Assembly: GCF_030247605.1 (NCBI RefSeq)
Contig: NZ_JAOTSB010000006.1
Span: 1 to 64,000 of the forward strand
Length of the DNA: 64,000 bases
Source of the DNA: Acidaminobacter sp.
GTDB taxonomy: Bacteria > Bacillota > Clostridia > Peptostreptococcales > Acidaminobacteraceae
Reading direction: 5' to 3'
In this document: piece after piece, positions 32,753 through 40,525 of the stretch
Position numbering within the stretch: the first letter of the stretch is position 1
Layout of the letters: the number at the start of each line of letters is the position of its first letter
Position numbers and translations under genes: made by a program
The notes under the pieces: model-generated
Told to the model about the DNA's origin: nothing
The model's input: the letters and a program-made list of their open reading frames with translations, nothing else
Databases searched by the model: none

Positions 32753-33145
32753 TTATCTTGCCTTCACCAAAGCGTCCTCAAGTACCGCTTCAACTTCGTG
32801 GGCTACAGCCATCAAAGCGGGGCTGGCGGCTTCCATCAGAAGAACCGTCGGTTTGAGGAGCCCCATCCGGGTCTTGCCCTCCTTGACATAGACCACTGCG
32901 CGGCAAGGCAGGAAATAGCCGGTTTCAATGTCTTCTTCAAGTGCCACTTTTGCCTTAGAAGGATTGCAGACCTCGAGAAGATGGAACTCAATGTCCGCTT
33001 CGATGCCTTTTTCTTTCAATTTTTCTTTGAAGTCCAGCTCCCAAAGCACCCCAAAGCTTTGCTTGGCGAGCTCCGCCTTGAGGGCCTCAATGGCCTGCGC
33101 CGGTGTTTTGTCCGTTAGTACGCTATATTTTACGGAGTTCATCAT
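32753..33145 (-). CDS. DUF302 family protein
   Basis: A 130-residue cytoplasmic protein with the DUF302 pattern: KYSVLTDKTPAQAIEALKAELAKQSFGVLWELDFKEKLKEKG, the segment LEVCNPSKA and the late LPCRAVVY. Function unknown; the family is linked to sulfur and redox contexts. ATG 33145 has GGAGG seven bases upstream. Confidence 0.88.
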   Translation of the reverse strand: MMNSVKYSVLTDKTPAQAIEALKAELAKQSFGVLWELDFKEKLKEKGIEADIEFHLLEVCNPSKAKVALEEDIETGYFLPCRAVVYVKEGKTRMGLLKPTVLLMEAASPALMAVAHEVEAVLEDALVKAR

Positions 33146-33373
33146 GCTGTTGCCTCCTTTAGTGTTTTGGTAATTCTTACCCAAAGCAGAGCGCTTCAAA
33201 AACTTAATCCTTGAAACCTGCCTGTCGGATATTGAAAAAAACCTGACAAATGGTTAACATGGTAGGTGATGATGGTTTTATAAAGACTTGAAGCCGAGAG
33301 AATTGAACCTCTGCCTGAAGGGTGTGGGTGGGTGACCATCGGCAAAAACTTATTTTTGAAAGGAGACGATCAC
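33146..33373. other. Divergent gap between DUF302 and degV genes
   Basis: A weak degV promoter (TTAACA at 33254, a 17-bp spacer, TTTATA at 33277) and the dispersed word GTGACCATCGGCAAAAA (33332-33348). The word ends close to the degV RBS AAAGGAG. Confidence 0.4.
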
Positions 33374-34228
33374 ATGATTCGACTCGTAACGGACAGCGCT
33401 TCCGACCTGTCCTATGACCTGATCGCGGAATATAATCTCAGCGTCGCGCCGCTCCTCGTCCATGATGACGAGCACCAGTACCGGGACGCGGTGGACATTC
33501 AGCCTAAAACGGTTTACGACCGCATGCGCGGGGGCCAGAGCTTCAAGACCTCCCAAGCGACACCGGAATCCTTCCTGGAGATCTTTAAATCCTTTTCGGA
33601 CGAGGATGAAGTCCTGTATCTGGCGTTCTCCTCCGGTCTGTCCGGCACCTACAACTCCGGCCTGATCGCCCGGGACCTCTACAAGGAGGAGGGTGGCAAG
33701 GCGAGAATCGAGATTCTGGATACCCAGGCGGCGTCGGGGGCTTTTGGCCTGATCGTCTATGAAGTCGCGAAGCGCGCCAAGGCGGGCACTGATTTCGAAG
33801 GGCTCCTTGCCTATGCCCAGTCCCTGATTCCGCGCAGCGAGCACCTGTTTACGGTGGACGACCTGGAATATCTCTTCAGGGGAGGCCGATTGTCACGTTC
33901 ATCCGCCCTCATAGGCGGGCTTCTGAACATAAAGCCAATCCTGACAGTAGCAGAGGGCAAGCTGACGCCTCTCGAGAAGACCCGCGGCCGCCTGAAATCC
34001 ATCAAACGGATTTCCGAGCTGATGGGCGAGCGGACGGACGGCAATCTCAAAGGGCAGACGGTGTTCATTTATCACGGTGACGACCTGGAAGCGGCCCACA
34101 AGCTGCAGGAGCTGATCCGGGAAGCCTACGGCGCGGAGTCCTTTATCATTGGTGAGGTCGGCGCGGTTATAGGCGCTCATACCGGACCGGGGGTCCTGGC
34201 GGCCTTTTACCTGAAGCCGGTCGAATAA
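33374..34228 (+). CDS. DegV family fatty-acid-binding protein
   Basis: A 284-residue DegV/FakB-type protein that binds a fatty acid and presents it to the FakA kinase. Family marks are the start TDSASDLS, the fatty-acid head-group Ser/Thr segments TSQATPESF and SSGLSGTYNS, DTQAASGA, GGRLSRSSALIGGLLNIKPIL, and GAVIGAHTGPGVL near the C-terminus. No fakA is in the window. Confidence 0.94.
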   Translation: MIRLVTDSASDLSYDLIAEYNLSVAPLLVHDDEHQYRDAVDIQPKTVYDRMRGGQSFKTSQATPESFLEIFKSFSDEDEVLYLAFSSGLSGTYNSGLIARDLYKEEGGKARIEILDTQAASGAFGLIVYEVAKRAKAGTDFEGLLAYAQSLIPRSEHLFTVDDLEYLFRGGRLSRSSALIGGLLNIKPILTVAEGKLTPLEKTRGRLKSIKRISELMGERTDGNLKGQTVFIYHGDDLEAAHKLQELIREAYGAESFIIGEVGAVIGAHTGPGVLAAFYLKPVE

Positions 34229-34258
34229 AAGCGAACCAAACTCAAGCTGCTTCTGCCA

Positions 34259-34296
34259 GACAAACGCCCTGCACGTGCCTGCGCGGCGTTTTTTCT
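34259..34296 (+). terminator. Terminator after degV
   Basis: AACGCC paired with GGCGTT, then TTTT, with an inner GCAC/GTGC pairing. Confidence 0.6.
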
Positions 34297-34339
34297 GTAA
34301 GAAAGGCCCTTTGGGGCAAATACGATAAGGCGGTGCATT

Positions 34340-35407
34340 ATGACATTCAAATCCATTCACAAACAGGTTAAAGGAACTCGCAGTTTTTTTGCTCTTTTGT
34401 TGGTATTATCTCTGACGCTGGGCCTCTTGGCGGGCTGCGCCCCTAAGGCTGAAACTCCTGAGGCGGCTCCGGCACCTGCGCCTGCAGAACCGGCAGCCAT
34501 TGAAACGCCAATCAAGGTAGCGGCACTGAAAGGCCCAACAGGTATGGGTCTCGTTTACCTCATGGGCGGGCCGGATGAGGCCAGACCTTATGAGTTCAGC
34601 TTATTTGGCGCGCCGGATGAACTCGTTGGAAAAATTGTCAGCGGAGAGGTCGACATGGCGGCAGTGCCGACAAACCTCGCGGCGTCCCTCTATAAAAAGA
34701 CGGAAGGCGGCGTGCGCTATATTGCTACGAACACCCTGGGCGTCAACTACGTGCTGACCACCGATCCGTCGATTGACAGCTTTGAGGCGCTGAGGGGCAA
34801 GACCATCGGCATCAGCGGTCTTGGGACTACAGCGGAGTTTATTTTCAGACACCTGCTCACCGAAAACGGCATTGATCCGGAAAAGGATGTCACACTTGAC
34901 TTTTCGCTTCAGCATGCGGACCTGGCATCAATGCTGACAGCGGGTAAAGTTGATATTGCGGTGCTGCCGCAGCCTTTCGTGACGACATCCATGATGGCCA
35001 ACGAAAATATTAAGATTGCTATAGACTTAACGGCGGCCTGGGCAGAAGTGGAAGGTAAGGACGCGGTTCTTCCTACCGGCGGTATGATCGTGAGAACGGA
35101 CTATCTGGAAGCGCATCCTGAGGCAGTGCAGCGCTTTTTGACGGACTACGCGGCTTCTGTGGAGCAGGTCAACGCGGACCCTAAGGCGGCGTCGCTGCTG
35201 GTAGAGCAGTTCGGGATTCTGCCTAAGGCAGCCATCGCAGAGAAGGCTATTCCAATGTCCAATATCGTCTTTATCAACGCAGAGGATTCGAAGACGTTCC
35301 TGATGTCGTTCTTTGAGATTATGATGGCTTATGATCCTAAGACCATCGGCGGGGCTATGCCGGATGATGCGTTGTTCGCGCCTGCTGATCTTTCAACGGT
35401 GAAATAA
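34340..35407 (+). CDS. ABC importer substrate-binding lipoprotein (NMT1/SsuA-like)
   Basis: A 355-residue periplasmic-type binding protein tethered by a lipobox LAGC (Cys about 33) and an Ala/Pro/Glu-rich linker. The fold is type II; GLVYLMGGP, GEVDMAAVPTNLAA and RGKTIGISGLGTTAEFIFRHLL resemble the NMT1/THI5/nitrate-sulfonate binding family. The ligand is unknown. First gene of a three-gene importer. Contains two copies of GACCATCGGC (34801-34810, 35341-35350). Confidence 0.9.
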   Translation: MTFKSIHKQVKGTRSFFALLLVLSLTLGLLAGCAPKAETPEAAPAPAPAEPAAIETPIKVAALKGPTGMGLVYLMGGPDEARPYEFSLFGAPDELVGKIVSGEVDMAAVPTNLAASLYKKTEGGVRYIATNTLGVNYVLTTDPSIDSFEALRGKTIGISGLGTTAEFIFRHLLTENGIDPEKDVTLDFSLQHADLASMLTAGKVDIAVLPQPFVTTSMMANENIKIAIDLTAAWAEVEGKDAVLPTGGMIVRTDYLEAHPEAVQRFLTDYAASVEQVNADPKAASLLVEQFGILPKAAIAEKAIPMSNIVFINAEDSKTFLMSFFEIMMAYDPKTIGGAMPDDALFAPADLSTVK

Positions 35408-35408
35408 A

Positions 35409-36173
35409 GTGGCGACCGGCAAAAGTCTAAGCCGGATCGCGGGGGGAATTGGAGTAGCTGTCTTCTGGATGCTGCTCTGGCACGCGGGGTACCGGCTCGT
35501 GGGGTCGTCGCTGATTCTGCCTTCGCCACTGAGCGTGTTTGCCAGGCTTTCTACGCTGATTTTTGAGCAGGATTTCCTGCTGGCGGTTCTGTGGTCAGTC
35601 TATCGCGTGGTGATGAGTCTGGTTCTGGCGGTTGGCCTTGGGGTAATCCTGGGGGGCGTTTCCTTTGTGTCGCCGGTACTGCGAAGGCTGATCGCGCCTG
35701 CCATGCTGGCGATTAGGAGCGCGCCGGTGGTGTCTTTTATAGTCCTGGCCACGCTGTGGGTGGACTCGAATTATGTTCCAATTCTAATTTCAATTTTAAT
35801 GTGCCTCCCGGTGGTTTGGGGCAACGTACTGCAGGGGCTTAGGGCAGTGGATGAGCGATTGGTGGAGATGGCGACGCTGTATGGCGTCAGGCGTGCCAGG
35901 GTATGGAAGCAGCTCTACCTGCGGTCGGTCTGGCCTTATCTGAGCGCGGCACTCTTTACGTGCCTGGGTCTTGGCTTCAAGGTCACCGTGGCGGCAGAGG
36001 TCCTGACTAGTCCCCGTTATGCCATTGGTTACCGGCTCTATGTCAGCAAGCTATACTTGGACACAGAAGAGGCTTATGCCTGGACCTTTGTGATTTTAAT
36101 CCTGAGCCTGCTGTTTGAGGTTTGGTTGAAGGTATTCCTGAATCGTCTGCGTAAGAGGAGGGAAACGGCATGA
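35409..36173 (+). CDS. ABC importer permease (SsuC/TauC-like)
   Basis: A 254-residue permease with six or so helices and the EAA-type loop DERLVEMATLYGVRRARVWKQLYLRSVWPYL. The start is GTG 35409, one base after the SBP stop, with a weak RBS, so it probably depends on translational coupling. Overlaps the ATPase gene by 4 bp. Confidence 0.9.
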   Translation: MATGKSLSRIAGGIGVAVFWMLLWHAGYRLVGSSLILPSPLSVFARLSTLIFEQDFLLAVLWSVYRVVMSLVLAVGLGVILGGVSFVSPVLRRLIAPAMLAIRSAPVVSFIVLATLWVDSNYVPILISILMCLPVVWGNVLQGLRAVDERLVEMATLYGVRRARVWKQLYLRSVWPYLSAALFTCLGLGFKVTVAAEVLTSPRYAIGYRLYVSKLYLDTEEAYAWTFVILILSLLFEVWLKVFLNRLRKRRETA

Positions 36174-36883
36174 TTCAAGCTGAAGCGTTGTCGAAGAAAA
36201 AGGGCGGAACCGTCATCCTGAATGAGTTTTCTCTTGAGATTAAGACGGGGCGGGTCACCGCGCTCCTGGGGCCATCGGGAAGTGGGAAGACCACTCTGTT
36301 GAGGCTGCTGGGGGGGATAGACCTCCCGGATCAAGGCGTCCTTCGCGGTCTTCCTGAAACAGGGCCGGCCTTTGTCTTCCAGGATCACCGAGTCATCCCC
36401 TGGCTGAATGTGGAGGAGAACGTTGCCTTTGCTTTGCCGGAGGACTGGACAGCGGAGCAGCGAGAGCAAGCGATCGACGAGAGTCTGACGCTGACGCGCC
36501 TGACGTCTCTCAGGCGGCGTCTGCCAAACGCCCTCAGCGGCGGCCAGGCGAGCCGGATTGATCTGGCGCGGGCGCTGGCGACCGGCCGGCGTCTGATGCT
36601 GCTTGATGAACCTTTTAAAGGTCTCGACCTGGAGCTTAAGCTTGAGCTGATGGAGGACTTCGGGATCATTATGTCACAGTCAGAGGTGACAGCAGTTTTA
36701 GTCACCCATGATCTAGACGAGGCGCTCCTGACGGCGGACACTGTTGTGGTGGTCAGCGGGCCGCCGCTGCGGATTGTGGAGGTGCTTGAAGTCCCTCTGG
36801 CCAAGGTTGGCAGATCCATGTTTGATCCGACGCTTAATGCACTGAGACAAAGGCTGTATCGTTTGCTGGTGAGTGAAAAGTGA
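36170..36883 (+). CDS. ABC importer ATPase (SsuB/TauB-like)
   Basis: A 237-residue ATPase with Walker A GPSGSGKTTLL, the Q-loop FVFQDHRVIPWL, the signature LSGGQASRIDLARAL (Ser where most have Gln-Arg), Walker B LMLLDEPFKGLD and the H-loop VTHDLDEAL. It energises the permease above. No riboswitch was seen that would identify the substrate. Confidence 0.92.
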   Translation: MIQAEALSKKKGGTVILNEFSLEIKTGRVTALLGPSGSGKTTLLRLLGGIDLPDQGVLRGLPETGPAFVFQDHRVIPWLNVEENVAFALPEDWTAEQREQAIDESLTLTRLTSLRRRLPNALSGGQASRIDLARALATGRRLMLLDEPFKGLDLELKLELMEDFGIIMSQSEVTAVLVTHDLDEALLTADTVVVVSGPPLRIVEVLEVPLAKVGRSMFDPTLNALRQRLYRLLVSEK

Positions 36884-36891
36884 GGGCAATT

Positions 36892-36942
36892 TGAGAATCG
36901 CTCTCAAAAAAAGTCACACTTTTTCCTGAAAAGGGGTATAAT
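36892..36942 (+). promoter_or_regulatory. Fur-type palindrome and -10 element before rseC
   Basis: TGAGAATCGCTCTCA (36892-36906) is a 15-bp palindrome like those at 15081 and 20631. TATAAT follows (36937-36942) without a good -35, so activation or unusual promoter use is possible. A GGACCCC/GGGGG hairpin lies in the leader (36949-36973). Confidence 0.45.
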
Positions 36943-37004
36943 TTAAATAGGACCCCGTACACAGGGGGTTCCTAAACATCAACCTGAATCAGGAGGCTTT
37001 AAAA

Positions 37005-37421
37005 ATGGAAAAAAACGGACTTGTTGTCGGACTCCGGGGGAGTAAGGCTATCATAGAAATAGCGCGCATGTCGAGCTGCGGAGACAAATGCGCGACCTGC
37101 GCAGGCGGATGCAGTACACCGCCTCTGGTGGTAGAGGTGGACAACGCGCTTCAGGCAAAACAAGGGGATTTTGTAGTCCTCGAGGCGCCGGAGCACGCGA
37201 TCATCCAATCGACTATGATTATGTACACGCTTCCGCTGGTAGTCTTTATTCTGGGCGTAGTCCTGGGCATGCAGGTGTTCGCGGGTTTTGTGCCGGCGAA
37301 TCCTGAGCTGGTGGGAATCCTGACAGGCTTCATATTTCTTGTGTTTGCCTATGTCGGAATTGCCTTGTTTCGAAAAGATAAGCAGATCTTAAAAATGCGG
37401 ACGATCCTGAAAAAACTGTGA
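37005..37421 (+). CDS. RseC/MucC-family (SoxR-reducing system) membrane protein
   Basis: A 138-residue protein. An N-terminal soluble part with a Cys cluster (SSCGDKCATCAGGC, residues 24-37) that may bind Fe-S is followed by two membrane helices (about 70-120). RseC proteins accompany Rnf and flavinylated electron-transport systems. Here it is not next to rnf, but NQR genes and an FMN lipoprotein are in the same window. Confidence 0.88.
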   Translation: MEKNGLVVGLRGSKAIIEIARMSSCGDKCATCAGGCSTPPLVVEVDNALQAKQGDFVVLEAPEHAIIQSTMIMYTLPLVVFILGVVLGMQVFAGFVPANPELVGILTGFIFLVFAYVGIALFRKDKQILKMRTILKKL

Positions 37422-37434
37422 GGTGCATGGATCC

Positions 37435-37938
37435 ATGAAAGGCAAATGGATGGGCTTGGCGTTCATTGTCATAGGCGCGCTGCTGCTCTTAAAGAACGTG
37501 TTCAGCTTTGATTTCGATGTGACGCTGTTTGTGCTGGGCGGACTGTTTCTGGCCGCCTATTTTGGGGTTCAGAAGAATGGCGGCCGCAACATTGGATTTT
37601 TGATTCCGGGTTCCATCCTTTTATTCCTGGGCTTCAATGATTTGATGCAGTCGCTGAATCTGCTGCCCAGGTCACTCGAAAGCATGGCACCTCTTGTCTT
37701 TATTGGTCTGTCTTTTGTGGTTATTTATGTGGCCAGTTCAGTCCTCGGTCCGAAAACAGCCCACTGGGCGCTTTTAGTGGGGGCCATTCTGCTGGTCATT
37801 GCAGCATTGACCTTTGTGGCAGAGAATCACTGGATCTCCCGTGAGGTATTAGCGCTCTACGGGTTGCCGGCGGTGCTGATCCTTGTGGGTGTGGTCATTC
37901 TGCTGAGGGCTGTCAGCGGTGCAGGGCGAAAATCATAG
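37435..37938 (+). CDS. Small multi-helix membrane protein (LiaF/DUF5668-like)
   Basis: A 167-residue protein with five or six hydrophobic segments, beginning MKGKWMGLAFIVIGALLLLKN, which resembles the LiaI/LiaF N-terminal membrane region. No catalytic motif. ATG 37435 has GAGGTG upstream. Follows the RseC gene by 13 bp in the same operon. Function unknown. Confidence 0.65.
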   Translation: MKGKWMGLAFIVIGALLLLKNVFSFDFDVTLFVLGGLFLAAYFGVQKNGGRNIGFLIPGSILLFLGFNDLMQSLNLLPRSLESMAPLVFIGLSFVVIYVASSVLGPKTAHWALLVGAILLVIAALTFVAENHWISREVLALYGLPAVLILVGVVILLRAVSGAGRKS

Positions 37939-37959
37939 GGTTGGCTGTAAGATGTTTTG

Positions 37960-37994
37960 AACCCCCGCAGGCGCGTGCCGGCGGGGGTTTTTCA
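37960..37994 (+). terminator. Terminator after the rseC operon
   Basis: AACCCCCGC / GCGGGGGTT with T-run. The following 175 bp show no clear signal. Confidence 0.9.
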
Positions 37995-38172
37995 AAAGAG
38001 GGGGAAGGCGGGGTGATAGGCATTCGCCGCAGATATTCGGCTCAAGCACTGTCGGAAGAGGGCGGCCTCGGTTTTGCCTGCTGTCCCGCCTTCCTGACTT
38101 CAAATTTCTCTGCGTGATTCGCCTCCGTCTGGGTAAATAAATATCAGAAACGACAGAAAAGGTGGGATTGAT

Positions 38173-38535
38173 ATGACACTACAAGGCAAAAAGTCCCAGG
38201 CTCCTGAAATTTATAGTGACGGCGCGCGGAAGATTTTCTACAACGGCCAGATGGCAGATGTGGAACGACCCGTTTATATCGATATGACGTCATTGTTTGA
38301 TAATTTTGTGACTGTGGTGCTCTCCAGGCGCGCAGAACCCAGATCTGTGATTGGATTTGAAATGATTTTGGAAAAGGACGTGCACAGCGTCGTCGCCAAG
38401 GTCGTCAGCGTGCGGCAGACCGCCATGGGCTATGAGACCCGGGTACTGATCGAGTTTATCCCTGAGGAGCTGATCCGCGAAATTGAGGAGCATCTCTCAC
38501 GTCAGGCCCTTGTTCTTGAAGATGACTATGAGTAA
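38173..38535 (+). CDS. Hypothetical protein, weakly PilZ-like
   Basis: A 120-residue soluble protein. The strands VTVVLSRR, VIGFEMILEK, VVAKVVSVRQTAMGYETRVLIEFI and the closing helix EELIREIEEHLSRQ resemble the second half of a PilZ barrel, but the RxxxR c-di-GMP motif is not evident. AGGTGGG precedes the ATG. I do not assign a function. Confidence 0.6.
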   Translation: MTLQGKKSQAPEIYSDGARKIFYNGQMADVERPVYIDMTSLFDNFVTVVLSRRAEPRSVIGFEMILEKDVHSVVAKVVSVRQTAMGYETRVLIEFIPEELIREIEEHLSRQALVLEDDYE

Positions 38536-38539
38536 CATC

Positions 38540-38568
38540 TTGACAGCCGGCTGCAAAACGGCTAGGAT
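38540..38568 (+). promoter_or_regulatory. tyrS promoter
   Basis: TTGACA (38540-38545), a 17-bp spacer and TAGGAT (38563-38568), directly before the T-box leader. Confidence 0.8.
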
Positions 38569-38574
38569 AGGGAC

Positions 38575-38889
38575 ATAGTTATTTTAAAGAATAAAGAGCT
38601 ATGACGAAACAAAGTAGTCCGGTACACGGGATTCAGAGAGCAGGTCGGTGGTGCGAGGCCTGACGAAGGTATGGGATGAATTACGGTTTTCCGAGCTTCA
38701 GAACGGTTTCTTTCGCCGCTGTCAAACAGGGGTGAGCCAGGGGCCGGGCTGCGCGGGCGCGCGTTAAGACGCCTTCAAGATACCATCGGCAGGGGCTTTG
38801 ATTTTTAAGGTCCTGGCGGCAAAAGGATGGTATGAATTAAGGTGGTACCACGAGCTCTCTCGTCCTTAACCAGGACGGGAGGGTTTTTT
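38575..38889 (+). promoter_or_regulatory. T-box leader (tyrosine) with transcription terminator
   Basis: Leader RNA that senses uncharged tRNA-Tyr. The stem I start (AGTAGTCCGG, AGAGAGC), a probable specifier TAC (38682-38684 in GAATTACGG), the T-box AAGGTGGTACCACG (38839-38852) and the competing terminator CTCTCGTCC/GGACGGGAG plus T-run (38857-38889) are all visible. The stem II/III region holds a word copy, TACCATCGGC (38781-38790). The specifier call is the least certain part. Confidence 0.9.
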
Positions 38890-38950
38890 GTTGTTTTTGA
38901 AGTATGGAAATATAAAATCAGTCAATTTTGTGAGGGAGGTTCACATTAAC

Positions 38951-40183
38951 ATGGAAAACGTATTTGATGTACTGAAGGCGCGGGGCTTCATTGAGCAGGC
39001 CACGCACGAGGAAGAGCTGCGGGAGCTGCTGGGCAAGGAGTCGGTGACGTTCTACATCGGCTTCGACCCAACGGCGGACAGCCTGCACATAGGCCATTTT
39101 ATCCAGATCATGGTCATGATGCACATGCAGCGCCACGGCCACAAACCAATTGCGCTGGTGGGCGACGGCACGGTCAAGGTCGGGGACCCGTCCGGCAAGA
39201 CGGAGATGAGGCAGATGCTGGTCTACGACACGATCAACGCGAACGCTGCCAAGATCAAGCGCCAGCTTCAGAATCACCTGACCATTGACGGCGTGACGGG
39301 CTTCATGGACAACAACGCCAAGTGGCTGGACCACCTGAACTACATTGAGTTCCTGCGGGATGTGGGCTCGAAGTTCTCGGTCAACCGCATGCTGTCGGCG
39401 GAATGCTTCAAGTCCCGCCTGGAGCGGGGCTTGTCGTTCCTGGAGTTCAACTACATGATTATGCAGGCCTACGACTTCCTGGAGCTCTACAGGCGCTACA
39501 ACTGCAAGATGCAGCTTGGCGGAAACGACCAGTGGTCCAATATCCTGGCGGGCGTCGAGCTCGTGCGCAAGGCGGATCAGGGCGAGGTGTTCGGCCTGAC
39601 GTTTAAACTGCTGACGACTTCCGATGGTCGCAAAATGGGCAAAACCGAAGCGGGCGCCATCTGGATCGATCCGGAGAAGACGTCCCCATACGAGCTGTTC
39701 CAGTACTTCAGAAACGTGGAAGACGCGGACGTCGAGAACTGCCTCAGACTCCTCACCTTCCTGTCGCTGGAGGAAATCGAGGCGCTTGTTGAGGTCGAAG
39801 GCTCAGAGATCAACAAGGCTAAAGAGGTTTTGGCTTACGAGATCACCAATATCATTCACGGCAAGGACGAGGCGGACAAGGCATTGGCTGCGGCTCGCGC
39901 GCTCTTCGGCAATTCCGGGGATCTGGCAGAGATGCCGACTACGGAGATGGCGGCCGCTGATTTCGCTGATGGCAAGGGCATGAACATTATAGATTTGCTC
40001 ATGGCTGCCGGACTCATCCCGTCCAAGGGCGAGGGCAGAAGACTGATCGCTCAGAAGGGTATCACTCTTGGCGGCGAAGTCGTGGAGAGCCACGAGCTGG
40101 TCGTCGGAGCTGAGCGCTTCGAAGACGGCGCGCTGATGATCCGCAAGGGCAAGAAGATTTATCACAGGATTGTGCTGAAGTAA
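38951..40183 (+). CDS. tyrS: Tyrosyl-tRNA synthetase
   Basis: Charges tRNA-Tyr. The 410-residue protein has the class I motifs [13 protein letters not shown] (HIGH) and KMGKTEAG (KMSKS variant), the tyrosine-binding [13 protein letters not shown], and a C-terminal S4-like domain ([24 protein letters not shown]). ATG 38951 with GGGAGG upstream; an in-frame start at 38888 lies in the terminator and is rejected. Controlled by the T-box leader. Confidence 0.96.
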   Translation: MENVFDVLKARGFIEQATHEEELRELLGKESVTFYIGFDPTADSLHIGHFIQIMVMMHMQRHGHKPIALVGDGTVKVGDPSGKTEMRQMLVYDTINANAAKIKRQLQNHLTIDGVTGFMDNNAKWLDHLNYIEFLRDVGSKFSVNRMLSAECFKSRLERGLSFLEFNYMIMQAYDFLELYRRYNCKMQLGGNDQWSNILAGVELVRKADQGEVFGLTFKLLTTSDGRKMGKTEAGAIWIDPEKTSPYELFQYFRNVEDADVENCLRLLTFLSLEEIEALVEVEGSEINKAKEVLAYEITNIIHGKDEADKALAAARALFGNSGDLAEMPTTEMAAADFADGKGMNIIDLLMAAGLIPSKGEGRRLIAQKGITLGGEVVESHELVVGAERFEDGALMIRKGKKIYHRIVLK

Positions 40184-40193
40184 ATGAGAATAA

Positions 40194-40245
40194 GGTGCCT
40201 GACACCAATTTCCTTTTTGGAAATCGGTGTCAGGCACTTTTTTTT
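40194..40245 (+). terminator. tyrS terminator made of a REP-like palindrome
   Basis: GTGCCTGACACC / GGTGTCAGGCAC extended by AATTTCC/GGAAAT, followed by eight T. The outer arms are the REP-like box itself. Confidence 0.92.
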
Positions 40246-40257
40246 AGGGAGGGAAGC

Positions 40258-40350
40258 TCGGTGTCTGACACCGAGTTTCTCTAACGACAGACACCCTTTC
40301 AGAAACTCGAGGACGATAGGCCAAAGCCGCTGACACTGAGTTTCTCTCCT
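40258..40350. repeat. Further REP-like boxes
   Basis: GGTGTCTGACACC (40261-40273) is followed by diverged boxes (ACGACAGACACC, CGCTGACACTGAG), each linked to GAGTTTCTCT. No gene is seen between tyrS and the nucleoside importer. Confidence 0.65.
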
Positions 40351-40387
40351 TCTTGAGTAAAAAAACATAAAAACGTAATGTTATTTG

Positions 40388-40437
40388 TTGTCCTAAACCA
40401 ATGGTTTTTATGCTAAAGTAACAAAGGCGAACGTTCG
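40388..40437 (+). promoter_or_regulatory. Promoter and palindromic operator before the nucleoside importer
   Basis: TTGTCC (40388-40393), a 17-bp spacer and TGCTAA (40411-40416), followed by the perfect palindrome CGAACGTTCG (40428-40437) near the expected transcript start. The CGAAC core recalls the Bacillus PurBox, but a single palindrome is not diagnostic. Confidence 0.4.
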
Positions 40438-40525
40438 TGTTTTGTAGAATCTTAACTCTACGAATTTTCAACCTATTTCGACAATTCGTCCAGGGGTGGT
40501 ACCTAATCGTGTCAGGGGGACTTTC

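Noticed and set aside
40421-40525. Purine riboswitch before the nucleoside importer
   Set aside because: I looked for the conserved three-way junction sequences and did not find them; only a CGAACGTTCG palindrome is present.
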